DNA of 64,000 bases from Prorocentrum cordatum (GCA_963575745.1 CAUYUJ010012113.1:268559-332558); one strand, 5' to 3'. Positions 1 through 11,906 are shown, numbered from the stretch's first letter. The notes: generated from the sequence alone by a model not told the origin. Program-made: numbers and translations.

Positions 1-59
1 CAGGCGAAGCGAGGGGCAATGAACCGAAATCCGCTGCTCCGTGATGGACCTCTGGGGTG

Positions 60-345
60 TCTACGGGGGTTGCGCATTTGCAAAATAATGTAAAACATGT
101 TTAGGCATTTGCCAAATAACGGAGAGCCTATTTGCGGGTATGCCAGATACGATCTGCCAGATGCCAATTTTACCAGGAACGGATCTGCCAGATAACAGAT
201 TCGCCGGATGTCAGACTTGCCAAATCACGGACGACATACTTGCACGTTTGCCCACTTACTGCGCCGCTGCCAGATAACATATCTGCCAAATAATATATTT
301 GCCAGATAACAGATCTGCCAAATGAGATGGGCCCGTTACTCTCAT
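60..345. repeat. Degenerate tandem repeat, TGCCAGATAACA type
   Basis: The words TGCCAGATAACA, TGCCAAATAA and close variants recur about every 20 bases (around 105, 145, 190, 225, 270, 300 and 320). The copies differ from each other, so this looks like an old array. No coding function is supported; the apparent frames crossing it are fragments of the repeat. Confidence 0.75.
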
Positions 346-764
346 AATGTGTGCTCGTCCCGTTGCTCCTTTATCCACGTAATTATTTCCTGTACTCTCT
401 GATTCCTTTTGTGTTGTACACGTTTTGCTCTCATTAACCGTTATCTTCTTGAGGAATGCCTTGTGCCCTCCGCTTTTTCTCGTCCATGGTGAGAAAGACT
501 TCTCCCATTGTAGCAGCATGGGCGTTTCGCTCGAGACATACTCAACCAACTGATTCCGAATGAGGCTCTAGCCTTCCGGCGGGCCCCACACAGCCCGAGA
601 GCGTTCCAGGACAGCCCACGAAGGTGCCATGATGGTTCTAAAGACACCGCCATCACTTCGATGCGCGGCCAGACAGTCCGAGAGGGCCCAAGATGTTTCA
701 GAGAGGCAAAAGGCTCCCGTGTGTCCCATAGAGCCCCAAAGAGTTCCAAATGCTCTTGGCGGCC
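346..764. other. No gene seen; spacer splitting the first repeat array
   Basis: This stretch separates two blocks of the same degenerate repeat. From about 575 to 745 it holds loosely repeated words such as GCCCGAGAG and CCCAAGAG, resembling the 11-bp arrays seen elsewhere in the window. It could be an insertion into the repeat, but no terminal repeats or target duplication were recognised. Confidence 0.4.
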
Positions 765-1100
765 CACGACGTGTGCAAAATAACAGATAACATAGATGCA
801 CGTCTGCCAGATAACGGAAACATATTTGCATGTTTGACAGGTAATGAGTATCAGATTGGCACGCGTGCCAGATCATGTATTTACCGCATGGCAGACTTGC
901 CAAATATCAGCTTTGCCAGAAGACATATTCGCAAGAGAACAGGTTTGCCAGATGACGGGTAATCTATATATATATATATATATATATACATATGTGCACG
1001 TGGGCCAGATCACTGATACCATTGTTGCACGCGTACCATATAACATGTTTGCCACACGACTGATTTGCCAGAAAACATATTTGACATATAACAAATTGTG
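765..1100. repeat. Second block of TGCCAGATAACA repeat with a TA tract
   Basis: The same word family as at 60-345 resumes (TGCCAGATAACGG near 808, TTGCCAAATATC near 898, TTTGCCAGATGACG near 943). A pure TA dinucleotide tract lies at about 963-990. Short frames here on both strands are repeat artefacts. Confidence 0.7.
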
Positions 1101-1893
1101 CGTAGCACATAATTCTGATATTATCATCAATTATGATCGTTCCTTGTCTCCTCTATACCGCGTGTCAATGTTTACGTTATGTGCCGTTTTGTCGCAGAAA
1201 CAGATTATTATCATACCTCGTTCTTGTATTCTCACTTTCCCCTCTCTCCTCATCGCACCTCCTCCCTCCCCTCCTCCGGTTCCTCAACATACAATTTGTT
1301 TTGATTTCTCTTACATTATCCTTCTCCTTCTCCGTTTCGTCTTCCTCCTCCTCCCTTCATCCTAAACGGCTTGTCAGTCCCGGGGCTCTCCCAGACCCTA
1401 TGAGAGCCCCGCGAGGGCTCCAAGAGGGCTCTAAGAAGACCTCAAGGAAGCCCCCAAGAGGCCTCCAAAAAGCTTCCAAGAGACATCCGAGGAGACTCTG
1501 AGAGGCAACTCGCCTGGGCATCGTTTCTGGATGCACTGGTGGGAACTCGCGTAAAGAATTCGAGACAAAGGCACTGCTGCCGGCCGGGGCTGCGCCTTCA
1601 TAGGCAGGCCCGTGAACTCCTTGAGCGATGCCGAGTACTCCACGGTCGAGCCGTCTGTTACAATCGATGAAACAGCCGACTGCCAGCCGATGTACGTTTT
1701 TGCTCATCGTCTAAACCACCCCGGGCTGCAGTGAAGTCAGGGAAGGAGCGAGAGAGAAAGAGAGAGAGAAAGCAAGTCGCCGATGGCAGCTGGGATCTGC
1801 AGTATCTGGAGCACAAGGCGCAAGAGGGGATTCAAAAGTCCCTAAACTTCAACGACGAAGTCTGGACGAAAAAATGCAACGTTTGGGAACGCC
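1101..1893. other. No gene seen; CT-rich tract and a short 11-bp array
   Basis: Pyrimidine-rich sequence (CTCCTTC words) runs from about 1240 to 1370. From 1395 to 1500 there is a short run of CCCCCAAGAGG-type words like those at 11120-11720 and 52860-53440. An AG-rich patch lies at 1745-1775. No gene or RNA was recognised. Confidence 0.45.
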
Positions 1894-1955
1894 GGAGTTC
1901 ACGACAGCCGCTGCCAGGTTTCTGGGAGTTCACGACAGCCGCTGCCAGGTTTCTG
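1894..1955. repeat. Perfect 31-bp direct duplication
   Basis: A 31-base unit beginning GGAGTTCACGACAGCCG occurs twice back to back with no difference between the copies. It looks like a recent tandem duplication of non-coding DNA. Confidence 0.85.
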
Positions 1956-2054
1956 GCGACGGAACTCCCCTCGCCTTGCTTCCACGGGCTTGCTCGGTCA
2001 TTCCGCTGGCCCAGGCGGGTGGCATCCGCCTCCTCCTTCTCCTCTGTTTCTCCC

Positions 2055-2680
2055 TCACATCACCATCGACGATAATCATCATCGTCATCATCATCATCAT
2101 CATCATCATCGTCATCATCATCATCAGCATCAGCATGATGATGATGATGATCATCATCATCATCATCATCGTCATCATCCTCATCTTCATCCTCATCCTC
2201 ATCCTCCTCCTCCTTTTCATCATTATCATCATCATGTTCATCAGCATCAGCATCAGCAGCAGCATCATCATCAACATCATCGTCATCATCACATTCACCA
2301 TCACCATCACCATCACCATCGTTATCATTATCATTATCATCATCAGCATCAGCATCATGTTGATCATCAGTACCATCATCATTACCATCATCATCATCAT
2401 CATCACCATCATCATCACCATCGCCCTCGCCATCGCCATCATCATCATCATCAGCATCACCATCCCAATCATCATCAGCACCATCATAATCATCATCAGC
2501 ATCATCATCATCATCATTATCAGCATGGCCATCACCATCACCATCACCATCACTATCATCGTCATCACCATGACCATGAACATGACCATCAGTATTATCA
2601 TCATCGTCCCCATCATCATCATCATCATCATCATCAGCATCATCACCATCACCATCATCATCATCATCAACCTCCCATCC
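2055..2680. repeat. Long interrupted CAT/ATC trinucleotide microsatellite
   Basis: About 620 bases are almost entirely CAT repeats with GAT, CAG and CAC interruptions. All six frames stay open for hundreds of codons (poly-His, poly-Ile, poly-Met, poly-Asp and so on) because no frame of the repeat contains a stop. I do not regard any of these as proteins. Confidence 0.95.
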
Positions 2681-2869
2681 CTCATACTCGAATTCATCTG
2701 GTCCTCCTGCTACCCTTCTCCGCATTCACCCTCATCCTCCTTCTTCCCCCTTCCTCTTGCTTTTTCTCCGCTCTCCGCACCTCCTCCCCCCCCTACTCAT
2801 CCACTTTCGCACCTCCTCCAACTTCCTCGCCCTCTCATTCCTCCTCTTGCTCCCCCCATTCACCCTCCC

Positions 2870-2970
2870 TCTTCCTCCTCCTCCTCCTCCTCCTCCTACT
2901 CCTCCCCCTTCCCCCTCCCCCTCCTCCTCCTCCTCCTCCTCCTCCTCCTCCTCCTCATCCTCCTCCTCAG

Positions 2971-3021
<51 letters not shown>

Positions 3022-3050
3022 AATCATCATCATCATCATCACTCCTCCTT
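2870..3050. repeat. CTC then CAT trinucleotide microsatellite
   Basis: A CTC tract with short interruptions (about 2874-2965) passes directly into a CAT tract (about 2970-3045). The region between the two microsatellites (2681-2869) is pyrimidine-rich and shows no gene. Confidence 0.95.
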
Positions 3051-4313
3051 TTCTCCGCTCTCCTCCTCGCCCTTTTCCTCCTTCCCCTCGTGCCTCTCAT
3101 GTTCCCTGTCATGCTCCATCCTCCCCCTCCTCCCCATCCTTCCCCCCTTCGTCATGGAAAAAAGGTGGTCCTGAACATTGCCGACTGAGCTCGTGGTCTT
3201 TTCGGCCGTCTTCCTGGTCGGCATGGGGCCCTTGACCCCGACCGCTTGGCAAACCTGGCGCGGCTTTCGGGAGTGGGTGGGGTGGGGAGGAAGACGGGGG
3301 GGGGTGTCGAGGATCAAGGATTGATTTGGTGTGCGAACGGTGAACGGTGCCCGCACGACTGTCCACGCGAAGGGACTCAGCGGGGCGAGGCTGGAGCACC
3401 CACAAGCTTGCAATTGACTACAGCATGAATAAGCAAACGGCCAGCAGGAATTCTTCGAGTGTGCAAAACTACGCTCCAGCTCAGTCCAGGTTCGTGTTTT
3501 GGCCAAGTCGGCCCCAGCGTCAGCGTCAGCATTAAGGCCCAAGCGTATTTGCCCATGCTGACGCCCATCGTCGACCCATCCTATTGTTGGTTCAGCTTGT
3601 TCGCGAATTGGTTGTTGGGCTTCTGCGTATAGGTGGGGTTCCCAAAACAAAGCTTCGCACGTAGATTTATGACAATCAAACGACGCTTGCGCCGCCCAGC
3701 TCTGCTTCCTCCTGGGTTGGGAAACAATCCAGTCGTCAGTTTCAAATCAAGCCAACAAGTGTTTCAATTCATGCGTGATCCTCTTGGTCCACTGCCCATG
3801 GCTCCAAACAAATAGTTCCGCTTATTTAATCGCCGTCCAACGTCGCGGCGTCGCCGATGTCGGCATCACTCGAAGAACTAGTTGTCGTCAATGTTGCATG
3901 TTCCGTCTCTTGCCGGCGTCGCGGGGAGGATTCGGATCATCCGTAACATTTATCGCTGTGTTCGTCGTAGCCAATTTTCCGCATTCACTTGTGAGGGCCC
4001 GGGAAATACATCAAAGCAACGCTTTCGCGGCGACTGTGCCGCTAAATAACCGTACGCAGCCACGTAGAGAGCATATTCGTGTAGTGCGTTCGCGTTCAAC
4101 CGTATGGAACGTGTGCCGCCCAGCAGCGGTTCGACTCTCCACTTCGCGCGTTTTGTTCCATCCAGCCAGAGGCAGAGTTGAACTCCCCGCGCCGTGCGCG
4201 GGGCCGGGGAGCAACGGTGCGAGGGTCACTAACGGCGCACCGCCGGGCAGTCCCCACTCGCACCGCGCCCCCCGCTGGGTAGACAAACCCACGCCTGTAC
4301 TTCCGCCCACGGT
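3051..4313. other. No gene recognised; includes the 3' flank of LINE A
   Basis: Mixed-composition sequence with only short frames resembling no protein I know. The last 100-150 bases before 4314 include a GC-rich stretch (4190-4275) that may be the 3' untranslated end of the minus-strand LINE A. No poly-A or simple tail marks the element's 3' limit. Confidence 0.4.
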
Positions 4314-7300
4314 TTATCGCAAGGCCTTCTTCTGGGCCAGCTGTGTCTGGGCAAGCTTTGAGGAACCTGGTGGCAGGCCTTGCTGTAACCTCCTCAATTG
4401 TAGCTTGCCATATGCATTCAGCTTGGTCGCACAAGGACCAGCTAATTTCCTGACGGCCTGAGTGGCTACACAGCCACAAGAAAGACATACCGTGCTCCCG
4501 AACTCCTTGTGATAAGCCAAGGTGTGGGAGCTATGCAGGTCTTTGCCGTTCACGGTGCTCTTAGTTGGCACCGTGATCATACCCCTGAAAAGGCCCTGGT
4601 GGCATGGGGTGGCCAAAAACTTGTCGGCCATCTTGTATGGCGCGCAACCTCCACAGCAGTGACAGCGGACCTGGGAACCTATCCCCCAAACAGGCTGGTG
4701 AGCAGTCAAGAGCAGCTGGATGTTGATCTCCCTCCTCTTCGGCCGCAAGGCCGATTCTCTAGGAGCACGGAAACCATCGGCCTCGATGGAGGCCATCAAA
4801 CTGTGACCGAGGTGCTGGCGGACCTGGAAAGCAATCGCCTGGGCGTGGGACCTGGTGTCCCTGACTGCGTGCGAAACTCTAATATCCTTAGCCCACTGGT
4901 CCGCTATTCGGTCAGCGAGATCATTCAACAGAAAAAACAAGGGGTCGGTTCCCTGGTCGCTGACTTCTTCTACCTTACGGTGGCTTTCAACCTTGGCTAG
5001 CACCACAGATCTGTTCGGATGCTCAGCCATCAAAAGTTTGACAGCCTGCCACACGTCAAGATGAGACTTGGGGTCTATCCCCATTCGGACTTTGCTGAAA
5101 TTCTTAACCACATAGCTCGAGTCCGTCACAAAAAAGGCATCCGCAACAGGGAGGACAGCTTTGAGAAACTGCAGGAAACTGAGAGCTTCCCCCCTGTTGA
5201 CCGACTGCCTCCATCCAGGCACATTCCCAAACATGACTGTCTGGGCCTGGAGCTCACTAGGGTCATAAACACACCCCTCACGTATGCCCTGGAAAACAAC
5301 CCAAGACCAGGCAACTCTACGGAGGGCTGGGTCCTGGGTGTCAGGCCCCCCGCTGGCATCTCCTCCACCGAAAACGAAACCATCCACCACCGCCTCCCTC
5401 AAGTCACCCCCGTAGGTCTGGAACTCCTCACCGTCGGGGGGAGGGGGCACGGCGGTCCAGCTGCTAGGCGTCAGCCCCCGCAGCCAGAAGCTGGGATTAC
5501 TCTCGCAATCAGCTAAAGCTCGTCTCCGAACGAAATCAGAGACCTTAGAGAAATCATTATTCTTCGGGCAGCTCCAAGCCCTGTGCAAATCACACTCGAC
5601 CAACTCCCCACATATTTTGCAGGAGCTGTCCTGAGTGAGCCCACAATCTTGGAGCCTCGCGCGTGGCCAACTATTGCCCATGGCCACAGCCCGCAAGATG
5701 CCCCTCCATTCAAACTTACCCTTCCTAGCAAGCGTGCGGAGCTGCCTCTTAAAGTCTGTGAGGTCTGGGACCTGCTCTAGCCCAGCCCCGTTCCACGAGT
5801 TCACAGCAGCAGCTTCCCAGAGCTGCCGTTCTTTGCTCTGGGCCAGAGCTTCAAACAGGTCAGCTAGATCAACCTTGCCTTGCCCGAGCTTGGTTTCTGA
5901 AATCGCGAACCGCTCACCCAGGTCGCTCTCCCAGGCCCAAGGACCCCAAGGTTTCCAGCCCACGTCCAGCAGAGTGGCAATCGTGGCAGCGACAGGAGTG
6001 CCTATGCTTCGCCATCTCTTTCCTGCTGGCTTGGGCTCAAGCTCGGCAAGGACTTTCCTCCAGACCCTTCGGGTCTTGTCAGCATCAAAACTGCTGTGGG
6101 TCAAAATCTGAAACCAGGCCTCGATCGTGTCAAACATCGCGAAAAAGGCTGGGTCACGTCTGCCGTGCTCCAGCGCTAGCAGAGTGGTCAGGCACCTCCC
6201 TCCTTTCGCGACACCCCCCGTGAGCCTCCCAAGAGCCCGCCTCCAACCAAGAACGACGGAGGGAGGTGTACCATGGACCTTATCCGAGTACCTAGTCTTG
6301 GAAAAGGCCGAGGTCAAGGCCATCTTGCGGGCCCATTTCTTGCACCAACGATTGCCCCGAGCCAGCTTGCCAAGACGCTGTAACCTACGCTCGGCCCCGG
6401 CTCTCCTGCTGGCTTGCTTGGGCCTGGATGCCCTGACTCGGCCTCGGTCTATGCCTAGATCCGCAGCAACACTCTTGGCCTGCACGCGCACTCCTTGGTC
6501 GGCGAAGAAATCCTTGAGTCTCGCAGCCAAGGGACCCGAGGACGAAATGATGGCCGACTTGGGAGCAATCTGGAGTTTGATCGCGCGCAGGCCGTGGACC
6601 AATTCCAGGCCCACCTTTGAGAGCTCACAAAAAACTCTCTCACTGTCACCGTACATGCATTGCACTACGTCATCTACCCAGGTGTGCAGTGTTGGTAGAG
6701 GTCTGCCCGTGGCTATCTTACTGCAGACGAAATGCAGGGCAGCTCTACCTAGGTCGACCGCACCACTGCTGCCTGGGATCAAGGACATTCCTGGCTGCAC
6801 CGCAAGTGAAAAACCTCCAGCCTCTCTCAAAAACCTGGCAGCCCTGTGGACCTGGAGCTCCAGGGCCAAATAGCAAGGGGGAAAGTCGAGCTCTAGAGCG
6901 TGCTCCAGGACAAGATCCCAGCGGAGGCTGTCATAGAAACCTTTAACATCCCAGAGCAGACTCGCGCTCTGGTGGTCTGGCAGACTAGAGTGAGCAGCCT
7001 GCTCATCCCTGAACAATCTGAGCAGCGCGGCCTGCAGGGCTGAGTTTCCTGCCAGGGCCGTGTCCCACGGTCCTGCTCGCTCCTTGGTCCAACCAGCTCG
7101 GTCCGAGGTACGCAAACGCCCCCAGAAGCGGACAATCCAAGCAAGCAGGCCAATCGCACGGTCGGAATCCACGTCTTTGACCTGGAGCGTGACTAAAACA
7201 ACTAGCGCCTGCCAAGGCCAGCTGACCCTTTGCTCCACTAGGTTATAGAAATCCGCCAGCTGCTGCAGACCCAGCGGCGGCAACCACTGGAAATCTTTCT

Positions 7301-9378
7301 TGGACAGCCTATCAACACCAGGCGCTTTTTCAGGCAGGGCCGAGATGACCCTACGGAGCCAGTCGGCTCCAAGCGGGGGCCGCGGGTTCTGCTTGGCCCT
7401 GGCCTGGGCCTTCTGCCAAAGAGCTCGGACCCTGGGAAAACTCAAGCTGTCTCCTGCCCACTTGCGCGACCATATGTCGGCCTTCACGGCCATCCTCTGA
7501 CAAGAGTCCAGAGCCGTCACCCCCCGAGCCCTAACCTCCCCCACAAACACCGACTTATCCCTTATACGGTTATACAGACCTCGACCTCCAGCCTGGTCCT
7601 GCTGCATAACCCACTGGTGGAAATAGGTTAGGGTATTATTCAAAACAGCTCTCTGCGCTCGCACCGAATTCTGCTTGGCTCTAACTTCGAAATCTCTGAT
7701 CGTCTGGTCCGAAGCTTCTCTGAGAACACGAAGGCCACGGACCCATTCAGCGCGAGTTCTAGCAGGGAGAGGCAGCGCGGCAGAAACAGGCGTTGATGCT
7801 GCCATATCCCTGAGTCTGTCAAAGAGCCTACTCGGCCTGTGCTTGGTTCGGTCGCCCAGGGAACCCACCAGATCAGAGAGCAGAAAACTAACCGTGGCCC
7901 ACCAATGGGCCACAGGATCCCGAGACGACACGAAATGGGCTCCCTGGGCCTCAGGTCGCTTCTGCAATTCCTTTAAAACCGCACGGCCCTTTAATCTCTG
8001 CTGATCTTTCGGATGCACATCTAGCATGGCACAGAAAAAACCCTCGAAGCGTGCAACCCAACCTGCGAAGGCTGCTCCTACATGCATGGCCGCGTCCACG
8101 TCCAAGTTGTATGCGAACGAGTCCCTTACGTAGCTGGGCACCTTCGCGGGGTCCACTGGATGCTGGAGAGCCTCCCACAGGTGGTTTTGCTGTTCCTGAC
8201 CGATCGTGAGCAGGGGGTGACCCTCCGCGTCCTGCGTCATGGTGTCTTCTGAACCTCTGGTCTGCCCAGGATTCGCAGCGGCTACCCCCTCTAACTCCTC
8301 GTCGGCCTCAGGCTCTCCTGGTTCCTGGTGCTCTTCATCTGGCTCATCTGGTTGCTCATCACAAGCTTCGTCAAACTCAATTCCCCAGTCATCATTAGTG
8401 AGGTAGACGACAGGTGGCGGCATCTTGAATCCAATCACTTTGCGTCGTAGTGGAACAGGTGGTGCTGGAACCTCCGGCTGTGCTGTCTCTGCCTGCTTCA
8501 ACTTCAGCTTCCTCGAGCGCTTGCTGGTGGGGTCCTTCTGCTTCTTGGGCACAGACGGATAGACAAATCGTTCTGGTAACTGAAGCACCCACCTCCAAGC
8601 TTGATCGAGTTTCAGCCTTAGACTGAGATGCAGACCAAAGTGTGCCTCACCTCCTTCGAAACATGCCGTGTCGTCCACCTTGAAACTATCAACGAACCTT
8701 ACCATTGACTCCGATAACACCATGAAATCTATCAATCTCTTCTTTCCCAAGGTACACGTATAATCTGCTCCATCAGCTGTGCGAATGATGCCATCGACAA
8801 GCTTGGGCCAGCGCACCTTGACTAACTCCTGCGGCTCTGCATTGAAGTCTCCTATGGCCAGCCAAGGCGTGCGCAAGCATTGTATCAGCTGGCCCATCTG
8901 GATGAGCTTGTCTATGTTGGTGCCAGTCAAACCTATGCCAGCGGTGAGATACACTCCGATGATCGTGACGGCCTGGCCACCTATCTTCAGCTGGAACGCT
9001 ACCAGGTCCTTGAAGTCTATCCCCTGTTGCTTGGTGAAATCTGGCTCGTCTAACATCCTGAGTCCCAGCTGCTGGTCCTGCTTGTTGGCCAGATGGCGAA
9101 ACGTCTGGAACTGGTACCGCTTCAAGACTCCTGCCGAGATACCTGCTGCTCGCTTCACTCCTTGAGCTTGGTACGATGGGGCAACCAATGCTTGGTAACC
9201 AGCTCTATCCCACTCATGCAGGACCTCCTGGCACTCTTCTGGCAGGCGATGAAGCTCTGGAAAAATGAGAATATCGTGAGCCCTCTCCTTCAGCAGCCCC
9301 TTGGTCGGGTATCCCCATCCAGAGAGATTGCGCATGTACAAACTCTTCACGTCACTGGCCCCAACATCAGGAACACGT
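4314..9378 (-). CDS. LINE A endonuclease, reverse transcriptase, RNase H polyprotein
   Basis: The meaningful part begins at about 9378, after the frame break. The frame is open upstream to 10526, but there it only shadows the first reading frame. Domains in order: an APE-like endonuclease (ILIFPELHRL, AIGDFNAEP, LIDFMVLSESM); a reverse transcriptase with motif A as LLWDVKGFYDSL, motif B around PGSSGAVDLG and motif C as HTWVDDVV; then RNase H with GGDASGG, NRGEAL, FVTDSSYVV and NDLADRIAD supplying the acidic residues. The C-terminus has a CHCC cluster and a CLSCG...C knuckle followed by an LRRLQQGLPP motif, which recurs in the relic at 27240-28255. The usual endonuclease SDH is replaced by EAH, so endonuclease competence is uncertain. 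RT and RNase H motifs look intact. Confidence 0.85.
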
Positions 9379-10530
9379 CCCCCCTCCCTGACCCGCGCTT
9401 GCCTTGTAGCCCCCCACCAAGGCCTCCACCTCGCGCTCGAGGCGGGCCTGCTGTGGGTCCAGGCTGCCGCTTCCTCCAGCGGCCGCGGGCTGGGGAGGCG
9501 GCCTCTGGCCATCTCCTGGGTCAGGGCCTGGGGGAGACGGCGCTGATGCTGGTGCCCCACCTCCTGAGCCAGCTGCTTCAGCTTCCGCTGGAGCCTCTGG
9601 CGCCTTCCGCTTCTTCCGCGCCCGCTCCACGACGTCTGCGAGACGCGCCTTGTGCTCGTCGATCCTCGCCTGCAGGGCCCCGTGCGACGCCTGGACCGCC
9701 TCGGACAGTGCCTTCTGCAGCTGCTGCTTGGCCTCGTCCAGCACCTTGAGGTCTTCCTCCTGCACCTCGAGACCTGACAATGACTCGAAGTTGATCTCCA
9801 GGTCCAGTTTGCCGTCCAGGACCTGCTGCACGTCGACTGTGGCCGCCGCCTTCGTCGGGAGCTGAGGGAGGAACTGCTTGGCTGCCGCAATCTCCTCTCG
9901 CTCAGCTCGGTGCACTTCCTCTGTGGCCTCTTTGAGATCCTTCTCGCTCTTCTCCAAGTCCCTTTTGTGGCGGATCCACGCAGCCTTGACCTTGTCCAAC
10001 TGCTTCCTGGCTCTGTTGACGCGGGCTGTGGCCTGCTGCAGTCCCTGTCCTGGCTGCAGCGGTGGCTTGGGGGCGGGCGCCTCCAGCTCTTGCAAGATCC
10101 CCTGAGCCGCCCCTCGGACCCGTTCTGGCAGAAGTGCGGCCAGTCGGCGGAGCTGTGCTGCTGGAGATTCGCTTTGGGCCTGCTGCTGCCCACCACCGCC
10201 ACGAGACCAACCAGGATGAGGAGAGACAATATCTTCATCAGAGAACTGACCACCACACACACACGTCCAATTCTTCGACTTGAGACGGTCCTGGAAGAGT
10301 TTCCTGCCGCAACTGCTGCACTCCACCATGGGCCGTCCCTTACGGTTTCCCCACCAGCCCGACCTGGACGTACCGCTGCTGGGCTGGAAGGTCTGCTGTC
10401 CACTCGGCAAAGGTGGGTAACCGTGCCACAGGTCTTCCTCATCGATCCGTCCTTTTCCTTTCCCATTGGCCTTGATCCAAGGGTTGTAGAGAAACTTATT
10501 GTGCCACGGCGCATTGCGCTGCACAACCAT
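9367..10530 (-). CDS. LINE A first reading frame: zinc finger and coiled coil
   Basis: I chose the ATG at 10530 (MVVQRNAPWH...) because it is the first good start downstream of the spliced leader; the frame happens to stay open far upstream, but that lies outside the element. About 75 residues in is a four-cysteine finger (CSSCG, then WTCVCGG). A charged coiled coil follows (KQLDKVKAAWIRHKRDLEKS and onward), then a Pro/Gly-rich linker. The frame ends at 9367, just after the G-run GGAGGGGGG. The endonuclease begins in another frame at the same point, so this is either a one-base indel or a frameshift site joining it to the next frame. The role is probably nucleic-acid binding, as for ORF1-type proteins. 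This is inferred from architecture only. Confidence 0.75.
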   Translation of the reverse strand: MVVQRNAPWHNKFLYNPWIKANGKGKGRIDEEDLWHGYPPLPSGQQTFQPSSGTSRSGWWGNRKGRPMVECSSCGRKLFQDRLKSKNWTCVCGGQFSDEDIVSPHPGWSRGGGGQQQAQSESPAAQLRRLAALLPERVRGAAQGILQELEAPAPKPPLQPGQGLQQATARVNRARKQLDKVKAAWIRHKRDLEKSEKDLKEATEEVHRAEREEIAAAKQFLPQLPTKAAATVDVQQVLDGKLDLEINFESLSGLEVQEEDLKVLDEAKQQLQKALSEAVQASHGALQARIDEHKARLADVVERARKKRKAPEAPAEAEAAGSGGGAPASAPSPPGPDPGDGQRPPPQPAAAGGSGSLDPQQARLEREVEALVGGYKASAGQGGGTCS

Positions 10531-10657
10531 CTGCGTGCCGTAACTGTGCCAAAATCTTGGGGCTAGCCCCAATACAATACACAGATATGAGCTGTTGGGG
10601 CCGCGTGCGTCTCTGGGACGCCCCCTTGCCACAATACTCTCGTCCGCACTGCAGGAC

Positions 10658-10698
10658 CCTGAGCCACCGCTACGGACTTGAGCCAAAATGGCTACGGA
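10658..10698 (-). other. Spliced-leader sequence with a decayed second copy (5' end of LINE A)
   Basis: Read on the minus strand, 10698-10677 matches all 22 bases of the dinoflagellate spliced leader, including the core GCCATTTTGGCTCAAG. Directly downstream, 10676-10658 reads TCCGTAGCGGTGGCTCAGG, which looks like a leader copy that has lost about three bases and changed elsewhere. No GTA-type donor follows the CAAG end, so this is not an SL RNA gene but a retro-integrated mRNA end. Confidence 0.93.
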
Positions 10699-11119
10699 TC
10701 TCTCCACTTCGCGCGCATGAGGGACCTGGAGAGAGAACGTTATGCCCAAGTACGATTGCGACCCAGGTGGTGGCATTTCCACATTCATATCTGGGTTTGG
10801 CACGAATTCTAGCTTTGCGCGAGGTCGTTTGTGTTTCTGATCGTGCATGATGTTTGTTATGCCCGGGTACAATTCGAATCCAACTTCGACGGCTTCGCGT
10901 CGCGCTTCTCGCGGCGCGGGCTGACCCCGCTTTAAACGGCGCACCATAGCGAACAACGTCTTCGACGAATCGCGAACCCGTGCGCCCCGCGCCCGAGCTA
11001 TCCACAAATCCGCCGATCCGGCGTGTGGGTTTAAGAAAGCTACAACCTGAGTTTCAGCTCTGCTGGGGGGGGCGGGGTGGCCCCGCCGGGGTAGGAGAGG
11101 GGAAGGGTGGGGGTTCATG

Positions 11120-11720
11120 GGGCCCCCCCCCCCCTCCCCGGGAATCCCAAACAGGCCCAAGACGGGCCAAAAGGGGCCCAGGACACCAAGACGGTCCAGG
11201 AGGCGCCCGAAACGGCCTAAGAGCGCTCCTGGACGCCCAAGATGGCCTGAAGACGGCCCAAGAGGCCTCCAAGACGCCTCAAGGAGATCCCAAGAGGACC
11301 CCCAAGAGGGCCCCAAAAGGGTACAATAATAAAGCTGTTAATAAGTTTAAACACATTTTAACATTATCGCTTTCTCCGTCGTGGAAGCGCCGAAGACGGT
11401 CCAAGAGGCCCCCAAGATCGCCCAATACAGCCCAAGAGGCCCCCAAGAGGAGCCAAGACGGTCCAAGAGGGCCCCAGTATAGCCCTGGAGGCCCCCCTAG
11501 ACGACCCCGAGAGGCCCCCAAGACGGCTTCAAGAGGGTGAATCCGAACGGACCCTTCTAGTCCTCCATCCCGAGATGACCCCAAGAGCCCCCAAGATGCC
11601 CCCGAGGCGCCCCCAAAGGGCCCGCAGAGGCCCCCAAGAGGTCCCCAAGAGGCCCCCAAGAGGACCCCGAGAGGCCCCCAAGAGGCCCCAAAGGCCCCCA
11701 AGAAGCCCCAAGAACCAAAA
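11120..11720. repeat. 11-bp tandem-like array, GGCCCCCAAGA type
   Basis: Words of the form GGCCCCCAAGA, GGTCCCCAAGA and GGACCCCGAGA follow each other with a period near 11 bases, clearest at 11590-11715. A short AT-rich island (11320-11390) interrupts. The minus frames give Gly/Leu/Trp-rich peptides, which reflect the repeat. Related arrays lie at 1395-1500 and 52860-53440. Confidence 0.85.
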
Positions 11721-11873
11721 GGCCCCACGAGGCGCTCACTCGCGTGCTGCCAGGCCAGGAGGTGCACGGCCTGACTTGGTATTGCTCGGATGCGAAAGCG
11801 ATGAACGAAGAACCTTCCGCCCGTCGCCGTCACCAGTCGCTGGTCGTCGGCCGTCGGCAGCCGTTCGCCGTCA

Positions 11874-11906
<33 letters not shown>

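Larger units (their letters stand above)
4314..10698 (-). mobile_element. LINE A: nearly complete non-LTR retrotransposon with a spliced leader at its 5' end
   Basis: The element reads from a complete spliced-leader sequence (10698 down to 10677), through a leader of about 146 bases, to ATG at 10530, then a zinc-finger/coiled-coil region, endonuclease, reverse transcriptase, RNase H and C-terminal zinc knuckle, ending in TAA at 4314-4316. It is intron-free. Only one frame break is seen, at a G6 run (C6 on the plus strand, 9379-9384). The leader at the 5' boundary indicates that a trans-spliced transcript of the element was the integrated template. The 3' boundary and target-site duplication could not be fixed. 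Confidence 0.88.

Noticed and set aside
2055-3112. Long frames of His, Ile, Met, Asp or Glu on both strands
   Set aside because: They arise from CAT and CTC microsatellites that have no stop in any frame. No start context, domain or non-repeat extension supports a protein.
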